DNA from: JAADHG01 sp964418645
GTDB lineage: Bacteria; Bacteroidota; Bacteroidia; Flavobacteriales; Flavobacteriaceae
Length of the DNA: 35,800 nucleotides
Assembly: GCA_964418645.1 (NCBI GenBank)
Contig: CAYQME010000022.1
Span: 1 to 35,800, forward strand
Direction of reading: 5' to 3'
Of this stretch, positions 1 to 9,723 are shown piece by piece; positions within the stretch are counted from its first letter, which is position 1; each line of letters begins with the position of its first letter. The position numbers were made by a program, and so were the translations under genes. The notes below the pieces were generated by a model, which was given only the letters and a program-made list of their open reading frames with translations, did no database searches and was not told where the DNA came from.

Positions 1-3000
1 TGAAAACAAAGTTTAGTGGAATTTTAACGCTATTACTAGCGTTTGTTGTGCAATTATCCTTTGCACAGGAAAAAACAATTTCAGGAACAATTTCGGATGA
101 ATCTGGAATGCCTCTTCCTGGGGTTAATATTATTGTAAAAGGTACAACCAATGGTACACAATCTGATTTTGATGGTAATTATAGCATCAATGTCAGTGTT
201 GGTAGTGTTTTAACTTTTACTTATGTAGGGCTTGTAACTCAAGAAATTACAGTTGGAGCTTCTAATACGATCAACGTTACAATGGCAGAAGATGTTTCTA
301 TTCTTGATGAGGTTGTCGTAACGGCACAAGGTATTAAGCGAGAGAAGAAAGCTCTTGGATATGCTGTAAGTGAAGTTAAAGCTGAAGAATTAGAGCAACG
401 TACCGAAGGTGATGTTGCCCGAGTCCTATCAGGAAAAGCTTCAGGGGTACAAATTACTTCACAAAGTGGATCTTCTGGATCTGCAACCAATGTTGTAATT
501 AGAGGGTACTCATCTATTAATGGTAGTAACCAAGCGTTATTTATTGTTGATGGTGTTCCTTTTAGTAGTGATAACAATACAACTGGTAGTTTTGCAAGTG
601 GTAACGTTGGATCTTCTAGATTTTTAGATTTAGACCCTAACAATATTGAAAGTGTAAACGTTCTTAAAGGTTTAGCTGCTGCTACATTATATGGAACTGC
701 TGGTAGAAATGGTGTAATAGTAATTACAACAAAATCTGGTTCTGCATCAGGTGCTGGCCCTAAGAAAACAGAAATCACTTTAAATCAATCTTATTTTGTA
801 AATGAAATTGCTTCGTTACCAAATTATCAAGATTTATATGGTGGTGGGTTCAATCAATCATTTGGTTGGTTCTTTAGTAACTGGGGTCCTGCTTTTGCAG
901 CTGATGGTGTTGATGGATATCTTAATGATCCTGCACAATTGATTGACGCTAATGGAACGGTAGAACATCCTTATTCTTCTTCAGCATTCTTAAATAATTT
1001 TAATGGCGGAAACAATGCTTTACGTAATGAGTTTTTAGGAACACGATATGAATGGAGGCCTTACAATAGTGTACCAGATTTCTTTAGAACTGGTGGTGTA
1101 AGTAATACATCTTTAAACATTAGAGGTGCCTCTTCAGACGGTAATATTTCTTATAATGTAAGTTATGGTAACTTAGATGAAAAAGGATTTACACCTGGAA
1201 ATTCTTTAAGAAGAAATAACTTTTCTGTAGGTGGTCGTGCAAAACTTAGTAATAAATTTACTATTAATGCGTCCTTAAACTATACAAGAACAGATTTTAA
1301 CACGCCTCCAGTATCTGCCTCTCAAGGTAATGGTACAACTGGATGGTCTGTGTTAGGTAATATATTCTTTACGCCTAGAAATGTTAATCTACAAGGATTA
1401 CCTTTTGAACTTCCAGAAAATGGTGGTAGTATTTATTATCGTAATGGTAACGATATTATTAATCCTCTTTGGACAGTTAAAAATGCCGGAACCAATCAAT
1501 TAACTAATAGAATTTTTGGTACAGCTAATTTAACGTTTGATTTTAATGATAATTTAAATCTTACATATAGAGCAGGTATCGATTTTTACAATGAAAGAGT
1601 TACAGAGTCTTCTAATAAAAACGGTGTAAACTTTAACGCGGCTATATTTGGTTTCTTAAATACTATGGATAATAACAATAGGATTTGGGATCACTATCTT
1701 GCTGTAAATGGTAATTATGAATTAACTGAAGATATCGGTTTAAATTTTGTAGTTGGTGGTACTAGCCGTTCTACAGAATTTGACCAACAAGGTGTTGCAA
1801 GTACAGGACAATTAGTGTTTGGAGTTAAAAAACACTTTAACTATGCTAACCAATCACCTATTCAGTTTACAACCTTTAGAAATATTATTGGTGTATTTGG
1901 TGAAGCTTCTTTTGACTATTCTGATTTTGCTTTCCTTTCAGTTTCTGCTAGACAGGATTGGGTATCAAACTTACCGTCTGTAAATAACAGTCAGTTTTAC
2001 CCAAGTGTTAGTTTCTCGTTTTTACCAACCTCTGCTTTTGAAGGATTCAAATCAGCAAGTGGTCATGGTCTTAACTATTTAAAACTTAGAGCTGGTCTTG
2101 GGCAATCTGCAGGATTCCCTTCTGGATTCCCAACAGTTAATACTGTTAACCAATTTACACAGCAAAATGGTGGTGGTATAGGAGGCTCAGGTGGTATTAT
2201 TACGAATAGTATTAGTAACTTCTTGGCTAACCCTGATTTAAAACCTGAGTTAATTAGTGAAATTGAATTTGGATTTGATGCTAGATTATGGGATAATAGA
2301 ATAGATTTACAAGTGTCTTATTTTGATAGACAAACAAAAGATTTAATTGTATTTAAACCGTTAGCACCATCTTCTGGATTTACAAATACTCAAGATAATA
2401 TTGGTAAAGTTGAAGGTAATGGATGGGAAGTTGATTTAGGCGTAGATATATTCCAAAATGATGGCGATGGTTTTAACTGGAACTCTAGAGTTAACTTTAC
2501 ACAAAGTGATCAAATCGTAACTGAACAAGATGATGATATGATTGTTTATGCTGGTTTTACAAATCAAGGTAATGCTGCTATTCGTGGCGAACAATTGGGT
2601 GTTATTGTAGGTAGTAGAATAAAAAGAGATGCCAACGATAACTTTTTAGTAAATAGTGCTGGTAACTATGTTAACGAAAGCCAAATTACTTTGGATGATG
2701 GTAGATCTATTGCGCCAATTATTGGTAATCCAAATCCTGATTATGTAATGAACTTTATCAATACATTATCTTACAAAAACTTTAATTTAGGATTCCAAGT
2801 AAGCCATACTGCTGGTGGAGATATTTATACTTCTACTGTATCGACATTATTAGGTCGTGGTTTAATTGTAAAAGACAGAAAGAACACATTTATTTTACCA
2901 GGTGTTCAAGAAAGTACAGGACAGCCTAACCAAGTGCAAATAAATAATTCATCTTATTATTTCAATAATGTATTATTTGGTCCTTCAGAATTACAAGTAT

Positions 3001-3260
3001 ATGATGGTTCAGTAATAAGATTACAAGAAATTTCTTTTGGATATTCATTCCCAGAAAAATTCTTAGAAAAAACACCATTTGGTTCACTAACTGTTACAGC
3101 TACTGGATTTAACTTATGGTTTGATGCATATAATACCCCTGACGACGCTAATTTCGACCCTAACGTAGCTGGTGTTGGTGTTGGTAACGGTAGAGGTTTT
3201 GACTATTTAAATGGTCCTAGTTCTAAAAGATATGGTTTAAGTATTAAAGCATCATTTTAA
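1..3260 (+). CDS. SusC/RagA-type TonB-dependent outer-membrane receptor (first base of ATG outside window)
   Basis: This is the outer-membrane channel of a SusC/SusD-type uptake system, importing an unknown ligand with TonB energy. The reading frame is open from the window edge. Base 1 starts TGAAAACAAAG, so one missing A would complete an ATG at position 0 and give about 1086 residues. The product then begins MKTKFSGILTLLLAF..SFAQ, a typical signal peptide cleaved after AQ; a GTG at 48 is in frame but would cut the signal peptide in half. A carboxypeptidase-regulatory-like domain follows (about residues 25-95, with GTISDESGMPLPGVNIIVKG), then a DEVVVTAQG segment before the plug. The plug carries VVIRGYSSINGSNQALFIVDGVPF-type signatures, and the rest is a beta-barrel ending in KASF with a terminal Phe, as usual for outer-membrane barrels. 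SusD follows 71 bases downstream. Family assignment is secure; the substrate is not visible. Confidence 0.95.
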   Translation, partial: KTKFSGILTLLLAFVVQLSFAQEKTISGTISDESGMPLPGVNIIVKGTTNGTQSDFDGNYSINVSVGSVLTFTYVGLVTQEITVGASNTINVTMAEDVSILDEVVVTAQGIKREKKALGYAVSEVKAEELEQRTEGDVARVLSGKASGVQITSQSGSSGSATNVVIRGYSSINGSNQALFIVDGVPFSSDNNTTGSFASGNVGSSRFLDLDPNNIESVNVLKGLAAATLYGTAGRNGVIVITTKSGSASGAGPKKTEITLNQSYFVNEIASLPNYQDLYGGGFNQSFGWFFSNWGPAFAADGVDGYLNDPAQLIDANGTVEHPYSSSAFLNNFNGGNNALRNEFLGTRYEWRPYNSVPDFFRTGGVSNTSLNIRGASSDGNISYNVSYGNLDEKGFTPGNSLRRNNFSVGGRAKLSNKFTINASLNYTRTDFNTPPVSASQGNGTTGWSVLGNIFFTPRNVNLQGLPFELPENGGSIYYRNGNDIINPLWTVKNAGTNQLTNRIFGTANLTFDFNDNLNLTYRAGIDFYNERVTESSNKNGVNFNAAIFGFLNTMDNNNRIWDHYLAVNGNYELTEDIGLNFVVGGTSRSTEFDQQGVASTGQLVFGVKKHFNYANQSPIQFTTFRNIIGVFGEASFDYSDFAFLSVSARQDWVSNLPSVNNSQFYPSVSFSFLPTSAFEGFKSASGHGLNYLKLRAGLGQSAGFPSGFPTVNTVNQFTQQNGGGIGGSGGIITNSISNFLANPDLKPELISEIEFGFDARLWDNRIDLQVSYFDRQTKDLIVFKPLAPSSGFTNTQDNIGKVEGNGWEVDLGVDIFQNDGDGFNWNSRVNFTQSDQIVTEQDDDMIVYAGFTNQGNAAIRGEQLGVIVGSRIKRDANDNFLVNSAGNYVNESQITLDDGRSIAPIIGNPNPDYVMNFINTLSYKNFNLGFQVSHTAGGDIYTSTVSTLLGRGLIVKDRKNTFILPGVQESTGQPNQVQINNSSYYFNNVLFGPSELQVYDGSVIRLQEISFGYSFPEKFLEKTPFGSLTVTATGFNLWFDAYNTPDDANFDPNVAGVGVGNGRGFDYLNGPSSKRYGLSIKASF

Positions 3261-3275
3261 TTAAAAAAAATTGAA

Positions 3276-3313
3276 ACTAAGACGCAACCTTTTTATAACT
3301 TTTGCATCTTAGT
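3276..3313 (+). promoter_or_regulatory. Hairpin between susC and susD
   Basis: ACTAAGACGC at 3276-3285 is the reverse complement of GCATCTTAGT at 3304-3313 except for one base, giving a 10-bp stem with an 18-base T-rich loop. It occupies most of the 71-base gap between the SusC stop and the SusD start and is not followed by a T-run, so it is not a simple terminator. It could set the SusC:SusD ratio by mRNA processing or partial attenuation; that role is inference. Confidence 0.5.
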
Positions 3314-3331
3314 ATTAAATACACAAGAATT

Positions 3332-5137
3332 ATGAAAAAAATATATAAATATTTATTATTAACAATGCTTACCACAGGTACATTGTTTTATTCCTGTGAG
3401 ACAGTTGAGCTAGAACAATTGACTAGCCCAAATGCATTGTCTCCAACTCAAGCGGATGTTAATTTGCTACTCAACAGAGTGCAAATGGAATATGTGTTTT
3501 CAATGTCAACCTTTAATGATAGAGGTGCTGATTTAGGACGTATAGACTATATGTTTGGATTAAATTATTTCGATAATTTTGGCTCCGGTACAGTTCAAGG
3601 ACCTTGGACCAATTTGTATGGTGATATGATTCCTGATATTGCTGCTATTGAAGCACAACATTCTGCAGATAATGATTTATCATTTCACTTAGGTGTTTCT
3701 AAAGTATTACAAGCTCATATTATGATGCTTTTAGTTGACTTTTTAGGAGACATCGTATATACAGAATCTAATAATCCTACAGAATTTCCTACTCCTAATT
3801 TAGATGACGATCAGGCTGTTTATACTGCCGCTTTAGCGTTACTTGATGAAGCTATAGGTTATTTAAATGCTGCAGGTGGTGCAGGTACTGCTACAGATTT
3901 GTTTTATGGTGGAGACACTTCTAAATGGGTGAAATTAGCAAATACGCTTAAAATGCGTGCTAATTTAACAACGGGTAATTACGCAGCTGTTCTTGCAGCA
4001 ACTAACGTAATTTCTAGTACTGCTGATGATTTTGAGTTTTCTTATGGAACTAATGAGTTACAACCAGATAACCGTCATCCTGATTATAATACAGATTACA
4101 GATCAGATGGAGCAAATATTTACCAGTCTAACTGGTTAATGGACTTTATGGTTGGTGAATTTGGTGACTATACTATAGCTTTTGGTGGTGAAGGTCTTAC
4201 TGATCCAAGAAGACGTTATTATTTTGTACGTCAAAACTGGAGAACTCCAAGTAGTTATGCTATGTTCCAAGATATTCTTGGTCTTTTTGGTCCTGCTGGA
4301 TTAATCTATTTATCAAATGGCTCTGAGGATGTACAAACCCTTGAATGTTCTGGTAATGCAATACCTCCACATTTAGAGTTTACTCCTAACGAAGCCTATT
4401 GGTGTGCAGTTAAATTAGGGTATTGGGGTAGAAATCATGGTAATGATGAAGGTATCCCACCTGATAACTTTACAAGAACGGCTTCAGGTGTTTATCCTGC
4501 AGGAGGTTTATTTGATGGTAGAAATGATGCATTTCCATACGTTGGTGAATCAATTGGTTCAACTTTTGGACAAAAAGTTGGTTTAGGAAAAGGTGGCGGT
4601 GGTGCTGGTATTGAGCCTTACATCTTATCTTCTTATGTGCATTTTTGGATGGCAGAAGCAGCTTTAGCTACTGGCGATGCTGCTGGTGCATCTACTGAAA
4701 TGGAAACTGCTTTAGGACAGTCTATTGCTAAAGTAATGAGTTTTGGTTCTTTAGATAGTAGTGCCGATATGTCTAATGCACCAGACGCTGCAACCGTTGC
4801 TAATTTTATTGCAACTAAAAAAGCTGAGTTTGATGCTGCTGCTACAAGTACTGCAGTAGATGGTCAAGGTTATCCTGTTACTAAAGATAAAATGGATATT
4901 TTAGGAGAAGAATTTTTTGTAACTATGTATGGTGGTGGTGCTGATGCTTTTAACTTTATTAGAAGAACTGGATACCCAAGAACAATAGCAAGAAGCTGGG
5001 AACCAAATCCTGGTAATTTCCCTAGAACCGTACTTTACCCAGGCAACGAGGTTGGGTCAAATCCAAATGTTCAACAAAGAACTGATCTTAATACATTAGT
5101 ATTTTGGGATTCTGGAGTAACTAATCCAGCTAATTAA
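3332..5137 (+). CDS. SusD/RagB-type surface lipoprotein
   Basis: This is the ligand-binding lid of the SusC/SusD complex, anchored on the cell surface by an N-terminal lipid. I choose the ATG at 3332 (601 residues) because it gives a clean lipoprotein signal, MKKIYKYLLLTMLTTG..LFYSC, with Cys22 as the lipidated residue. An in-frame TTG at 3302 would add ten non-signal residues. The body has SusD-like features: an early TSPNALSPTQADVNLLLN segment, an alpha-helical TPR-like region around residues 125-215 (ending SKWVKLANTLKMRANL), and a C-terminal part with the usual FNFIRRTGYP motif. Length is within the SusD range of about 500-650. It sits between SusC and another lipoprotein, with only 13 bases before the next gene, so co-transcription is very likely. 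Confidence 0.93.
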   Translation: MKKIYKYLLLTMLTTGTLFYSCETVELEQLTSPNALSPTQADVNLLLNRVQMEYVFSMSTFNDRGADLGRIDYMFGLNYFDNFGSGTVQGPWTNLYGDMIPDIAAIEAQHSADNDLSFHLGVSKVLQAHIMMLLVDFLGDIVYTESNNPTEFPTPNLDDDQAVYTAALALLDEAIGYLNAAGGAGTATDLFYGGDTSKWVKLANTLKMRANLTTGNYAAVLAATNVISSTADDFEFSYGTNELQPDNRHPDYNTDYRSDGANIYQSNWLMDFMVGEFGDYTIAFGGEGLTDPRRRYYFVRQNWRTPSSYAMFQDILGLFGPAGLIYLSNGSEDVQTLECSGNAIPPHLEFTPNEAYWCAVKLGYWGRNHGNDEGIPPDNFTRTASGVYPAGGLFDGRNDAFPYVGESIGSTFGQKVGLGKGGGGAGIEPYILSSYVHFWMAEAALATGDAAGASTEMETALGQSIAKVMSFGSLDSSADMSNAPDAATVANFIATKKAEFDAAATSTAVDGQGYPVTKDKMDILGEEFFVTMYGGGADAFNFIRRTGYPRTIARSWEPNPGNFPRTVLYPGNEVGSNPNVQQRTDLNTLVFWDSGVTNPAN

Positions 5138-5150
5138 TAAAAAAATTAAA

Positions 5151-6104
5151 ATGAATATTATGAAAAAAATAGTAAAAATTCTATTATCATTAGTAATCAT
5201 TAGCTCTATTAACTCTTGTAGTAATAGTAATAATGTTATTGATGAGGTATTAAATATTGAAAGTGGTGCTATTCTAAGAACTCTTGAAGTTATTAGTAAT
5301 ACGCTTAACTCCAGTGATAATTCATCACAATTTTCAGTATCGGTTGAAGAACAAGATAGGGAAGATGGTGCATTATTTCAGAGTGTTGATATCTATGCAT
5401 CAATTAAGGATTTATCACCTGACAATGGTACTACTGTTGCAAATGATATATTAGTTAAAACTATTGATGCATCTACATTCTCTCCTGGACCTCATGGGTT
5501 ACCTAGAGGAGTATTATCAGCTACTTTTGGCGAAACAGCAGCAGCAATGGGTTTAGGAGCTAACGACCATGCTCCTGGAGATCTTTTTATTTATGAATTA
5601 AGACTTAATTTAACTGATGGTAGAGTATTTGGTGCTGCCGAAGCTGGTAGTTCGGTTACTGGTGGTTTCTTTGATGCTCCTCATAGATACAATGCATTAA
5701 TATTATGTTCTCCAGAGCCTGGAGATTATCAAGTAGATATGCACGATTCTTATGGTGATGGTTGGCAAACCACTACTGGAGCTGGTGGAGATGGAATTCA
5801 AGTTACCGTTGATGGTACAGTAATAGAAGTTGGTATGTGCTCTCCTTATGGTGGAAGTAATGTAGGAACATTTTTAGACGCAAATGGTGGTACAGCTTGT
5901 ACACAAAATAATGGTTCTGACGCTACTGCTTTTGTAACGATACCTGTTGGAGCTCAAGAAGCTACTTGGTTCTTCCCAGGAGATACTTATGGTGAAATCT
6001 TTTTTGAAGTATATGCACCTAATGGTGCCCTTGCTTTTGCAAGTGGAGGTCCTGGTGATACTTCTGGTGGTTTATTACCTATTGCAGTTTGTGCAACTAA
6101 TTAA
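5151..6104 (+). CDS. Surface lipoprotein with DSYGDGW motif, third gene of the SusCD operon
   Basis: This predicted lipoprotein of 317 residues starts 13 bases after susD and ends at a strong terminator, so it is the last gene of the operon. The signal MNIMKKIVKILLSLVIISSINSC puts the lipidated Cys at residue 23. A second ATG at 5160 (three codons in) gives an equally good signal, so the start is uncertain by three residues. Residues 24-180 are unfamiliar. Residues 187-225 contain PEPGDYQVDMHDSYGDGW, a motif recurring in secreted Bacteroidota proteins near metal- or ligand-binding beta-sandwich domains. Cysteines at 186, 230, 250 and 314 in this half could form disulfides. By position it is the counterpart of SusE/SusF-type accessory binders, but it shows no clear resemblance to them. 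No enzyme motif is visible. Confidence 0.8.
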   Translation: MNIMKKIVKILLSLVIISSINSCSNSNNVIDEVLNIESGAILRTLEVISNTLNSSDNSSQFSVSVEEQDREDGALFQSVDIYASIKDLSPDNGTTVANDILVKTIDASTFSPGPHGLPRGVLSATFGETAAAMGLGANDHAPGDLFIYELRLNLTDGRVFGAAEAGSSVTGGFFDAPHRYNALILCSPEPGDYQVDMHDSYGDGWQTTTGAGGDGIQVTVDGTVIEVGMCSPYGGSNVGTFLDANGGTACTQNNGSDATAFVTIPVGAQEATWFFPGDTYGEIFFEVYAPNGALAFASGGPGDTSGGLLPIAVCATN

Positions 6105-6122
6105 CAAAGAATATTATTTAAA

Positions 6123-6157
6123 AAAAGAGCTTTATAAAATAAAGCTCTTTTTTTTTC
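6123..6157 (+). terminator. Rho-independent terminator of the SusCD operon
   Basis: AAAAGAGCTTTAT (6123-6135) pairs perfectly with ATAAAGCTCTTTT (6139-6151) around a 3-base loop and is followed by a run of T to 6156. It starts 19 bases after the stop of the third lipoprotein gene. Confidence 0.9.
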
Positions 6158-6331
6158 TCTAATTTTAAAATATCTATAGTAGTCTTATAAATACAGAAAT
6201 TTGGCCTCCTAATTCAATAACCCTTCTGTTAAACTTAACTCTTTTATTATACTAAAAAATATCCACTTCAGAATAAGTCATATTCATAATATTAAAAGAC
6301 TATTTTGTCCTATTTTAATATATGTTTTTCA

Positions 6332-6339
6332 TATCTTTA
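6332..6339 (+). promoter_or_regulatory. Possible -7 box for the VCBS lipoprotein gene
   Basis: TATCTTTA lies 24 bases before the ATG and resembles the Bacteroidota -7 consensus TAnnTTTG. The nearest TTG (6305-6307) is 24 bases upstream, slightly too far for an ideal -33 element. The preceding 6163-6331 is AT-rich and shows nothing else I can name. Confidence 0.3.
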
Positions 6340-6363
6340 CGAAAATTTTAATTTACAGTTGTT

Positions 6364-9300
6364 ATGCATAATCTAAAAATTATTTTGACTACTTTTTTAA
6401 TTATTTTTCTATTTAATTCTTGCAAAAATGATTTCAATAAAGAATCTAATAATATAGAGGGAGACCAAAAAAAGCCTAAAAACTTAACTCTCTCCCCTAA
6501 CTTTTTAAAGATTAATTCTGAAACAAGCGGTTTATTTTTTAATAACAAAATTACTCCTGATTTAACTTCAAAAGCCAATCTATTTGATTATGACTTCTTT
6601 TATAATGGTGCAGGTATTGGTATTGAAGATTTGAACAATGACGGACTAAAAGATATCTTTTTTTGTGGAAATCAAGTCCCTAATAAGCTTTATATAAATA
6701 AAGGCAATTTAATTTTTGAAGATGTTTCTGAATTAGCTAATGTTAATACGAATAAAAATTGGTCAAATGGTGTAACATTTGTCGATATAAATAATGATGG
6801 GTGGATGGACATATATGTCTCACAAGGAGGTCCAGAAAATAAAGAGAAACGGAAAAATTTACTATTTATTAACCAAAAAGACTTAACCTTTAAAGAAGAA
6901 GCTTCAAATTATGGTTTAGATGATATGGGTATAAGTACCCAATCTGCCTTTTTTGATTATGATAAAGATGGTGACTTGGATTGTATTGTGATGAATGAAA
7001 ATAATTATTATGGTGTGGATCCTTCAACGTTTTATTCCATATTAAAAAATAAACAAATCCTTAAAAATAATTCTAGCCATCTTTATAAAAATGACAATGG
7101 GAAGTTTATAGATGTAACTGCAAAAGCTGGTTTATTAAGACCTTCTTTTGGATTAGGACTGTGTGTAAGCGATATTAACAATGATAGTTGGTTAGATATA
7201 TATATGGCCAATGATTATTATGTCCCAGATGTTTTATTTATTAACAACAAAAACGGCACATTCTCAGATCAAATTAAAACATTTACTAATCAGATTTCAT
7301 TTTATGGAATGGGCATTGATATTGCTGATATTAATAACGATAATCTCAAAGATATTTTTGTTTTAGACATGGCTTCTAGTGATCACATAAGATCTAAGAC
7401 ATTAATGGCTTCAATGAATGTGCCTAAGTTTGATTTATTAATTAATACTTTAGGATTACAATATCAATACATGTATAATTCGTTACAGTTAAACATGGGG
7501 GAAAATAAGTTTCACAATGTGTCACAATTGACAGGTGTTTCAAAAACAGATTGGAGTTGGTCAGGTCTTATTTTTGATACAGATAACGATGAAAATGAAG
7601 ATATATATGTAACTAACGGGTATAGAAAATATGCTTCAGACAATGATGAAAGAACTAAAATAGCAAAAGCAAAACAACAATATAGAGGTAAAGTCCCTTT
7701 AACTGTTAAAGAAGAATTATATAACAGTTTACCTTCTGAAAAGCTAGCCAATATCTTATTTAAAAATAATGGAGATTTACATTTTGATAATGTAACCTCA
7801 TTATCAGAATTAAACGAACCTTCGTTCTCCAACGGTGCTGCATATTCCGATTTAGATAATGATGGAGACTTAGACATTGTAGTTAATAATATGGACGACA
7901 ACGCCTTTTTATTTAAAAATATGTCTGTTGAAAATGGAAACGCTAATTATATAAAAATAGTCACTAAAGGTTTAAACTCTGAAGATTTTGCAAAGGTATC
8001 TATTACTTATAATGGAAAAACAAGAACAAAAGAGTCTAAAAGAGTTAGAGGTTATAGATCTGCTGTTGATAATACAATACATTTTGGATTAGGAAATAAT
8101 GGAATCATTGATACCTTAAAAATTATTTGGCCTTCTGGGAAGCAGATATTACAATATAATGTAAAAGCAAATACTACACTTTCCTTTGAAGAGGCAAAAA
8201 CTAAAGAATATAATACTCAAAACAGTAACACTAAAGAAAGTTGGTTTAAAAAAACAAATAGCACCTTAAATTTTTCACATGTAGAAAATAAGTTCAACGA
8301 TTTTAGTAAAGAAATACTACTGCCGTATAAACAATCTACTTTGGGACCTTATATTTCTAAAGGCGATGTAAATGGAGATGGAATAAATGATATTTACATT
8401 GGAGGAGCATTAGGTCAAGCTGGGCAGTTATTTGTACAGAATAATAATGGAAGCTTTTCAAAAACTAAAAATTTAGTATTTGAAGAAGACGCTAATTATG
8501 AAGATATGGAAGCTTTATTCATTGATATTGATAATGATGGTGATAACGATTTGTATATTGTTAGTGGAGGAAGTGAATTTAAGGAACGATCACAAAATCT
8601 AAAAGATAGGATATACTTAAATGATGGAAAAGGTTACTTCTCTAAAATTACTGGCCAAGAAATTGACAACTATACTATTAGTGGAAAAACTGTTGCAAAA
8701 ATTGATTATGATAAAGATGGTGACTTTGACATTATCGTTGGAAATCGTATAAAACCACAAAAATATCCTTTGCATGAACCTTCCCTAATTTATGAAAATG
8801 TAAATGGCAATTTTACAAATGTAACAACTACGGTTGCTCCAGATTTCGAAGATTTTGGGATTATAAACAAGGTCATTGCAACAGACTTTAACAATGATGG
8901 CTGGGAAGATTTTATTGCTGTTGGAGAATGGACCCATGTTGGTTTGTTTTTAAATGAGAATGGTGTTTTTAAGGATATTTCCAATAAAAGTAAATTAGAT
9001 AATGAAAAGGGTTGGTGGTTTAGTATCACTGAAACAGATATAAACAATGATGGTAACAAAGATTATCTTATAGGAAATGTTGGTAAAAATATAAAGTTCA
9101 AGGTCAGTCCAGAAAAACCATTGCGTATATATGCTGCCGATTTTGATTCAAATGGAACCCATGATGTGGTTTTAAGTTATAAATATCATGGTGTCTTTGT
9201 TCCCGCTAGAGGTAAAGAGTGTTCAACACAACAAATGCCTTTTATTGCTAAAAAAATACCTACATATAATGAATTTGCTAATTCTAATTTAGAAGACATT

Positions 9301-9723
9301 TATGGTCAAGAAATAAACAGTGCATATCATAGAGAGGTCAATCAATTTAAAACTATCCTTTTAATTAATGATGGTAACGGTGTATTTAAAAAAGTAGAAC
9401 TTCCTGTTATGGCGCAAACCATTCCTATTCTTGATGGGGATTCATCAGATTTTAATAACGATGGTTTTGAAGACATAATAGTTGTTGGGAATATCTATAA
9501 CACAGAAGTGGAAACACCAAGACTTGACAATCCTTTTGGGCTAGTACTAATTTCGAATGGTAAAGATAATTATGATGTTATAGAACCTTCAAAAACTGGA
9601 TTATACCTTAGTGGTAATGCAAAATCTGTTAAAGTTATTGAGAGAGATGATGAATCTAAACTAATTGTTGTGGGTAATAACAACGGTAAAATTGAAACTT
9701 TTAAATTTAAGCCTAAAAAATAA
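6364..9723 (+). CDS. VCBS/FG-GAP repeat lipoprotein with ASPIC/UnbV domain
   Basis: This large extracytoplasmic protein of 1119 residues opens with a lipoprotein signal (MHNLKIILTTFLIIFLFNSC, Cys20). It is built from calcium-binding-type FG-GAP/VCBS repeats. I count about fourteen DxNxDGxxD-like loops, seven before and seven after a central domain. Examples are EDLNNDGLKDIFF, VDINNDGWMDIYV, SDLDNDGDLDIVV, IDIDNDGDNDLYI and SDFNNDGFEDIIV, consistent with two beta-propellers. Between them, at about residues 525-610, is an ASPIC/UnbV domain (RVRGYRSAVDNTIHFGLG, then IIWPSGKQ). This CRTAC1-like family is abundant in marine Bacteroidota and often lies beside SusC/SusD genes; its ligand is unknown. 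It has its own leader after the terminator, so it is probably a separate transcript from the SusCD operon. Confidence 0.92.
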   Translation: MHNLKIILTTFLIIFLFNSCKNDFNKESNNIEGDQKKPKNLTLSPNFLKINSETSGLFFNNKITPDLTSKANLFDYDFFYNGAGIGIEDLNNDGLKDIFFCGNQVPNKLYINKGNLIFEDVSELANVNTNKNWSNGVTFVDINNDGWMDIYVSQGGPENKEKRKNLLFINQKDLTFKEEASNYGLDDMGISTQSAFFDYDKDGDLDCIVMNENNYYGVDPSTFYSILKNKQILKNNSSHLYKNDNGKFIDVTAKAGLLRPSFGLGLCVSDINNDSWLDIYMANDYYVPDVLFINNKNGTFSDQIKTFTNQISFYGMGIDIADINNDNLKDIFVLDMASSDHIRSKTLMASMNVPKFDLLINTLGLQYQYMYNSLQLNMGENKFHNVSQLTGVSKTDWSWSGLIFDTDNDENEDIYVTNGYRKYASDNDERTKIAKAKQQYRGKVPLTVKEELYNSLPSEKLANILFKNNGDLHFDNVTSLSELNEPSFSNGAAYSDLDNDGDLDIVVNNMDDNAFLFKNMSVENGNANYIKIVTKGLNSEDFAKVSITYNGKTRTKESKRVRGYRSAVDNTIHFGLGNNGIIDTLKIIWPSGKQILQYNVKANTTLSFEEAKTKEYNTQNSNTKESWFKKTNSTLNFSHVENKFNDFSKEILLPYKQSTLGPYISKGDVNGDGINDIYIGGALGQAGQLFVQNNNGSFSKTKNLVFEEDANYEDMEALFIDIDNDGDNDLYIVSGGSEFKERSQNLKDRIYLNDGKGYFSKITGQEIDNYTISGKTVAKIDYDKDGDFDIIVGNRIKPQKYPLHEPSLIYENVNGNFTNVTTTVAPDFEDFGIINKVIATDFNNDGWEDFIAVGEWTHVGLFLNENGVFKDISNKSKLDNEKGWWFSITETDINNDGNKDYLIGNVGKNIKFKVSPEKPLRIYAADFDSNGTHDVVLSYKYHGVFVPARGKECSTQQMPFIAKKIPTYNEFANSNLEDIYGQEINSAYHREVNQFKTILLINDGNGVFKKVELPVMAQTIPILDGDSSDFNNDGFEDIIVVGNIYNTEVETPRLDNPFGLVLISNGKDNYDVIEPSKTGLYLSGNAKSVKVIERDDESKLIVVGNNNGKIETFKFKPKK

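Noticed and set aside
239..778. 179-codon open frame on the minus strand inside susC
   Set aside because: It lies entirely within the well-supported SusC frame and shows no domain; it is an antisense shadow.
1..6104. Polysaccharide utilization locus
   Set aside because: SusC and SusD are present but no glycoside hydrolase, lyase, sulfatase or sugar sensor is within the window on either side that can be seen.
5947..6162. 71-codon frame overlapping the end of the third lipoprotein gene
   Set aside because: It is out of frame with the lipoprotein, runs through the terminator hairpin and has a low-complexity product.
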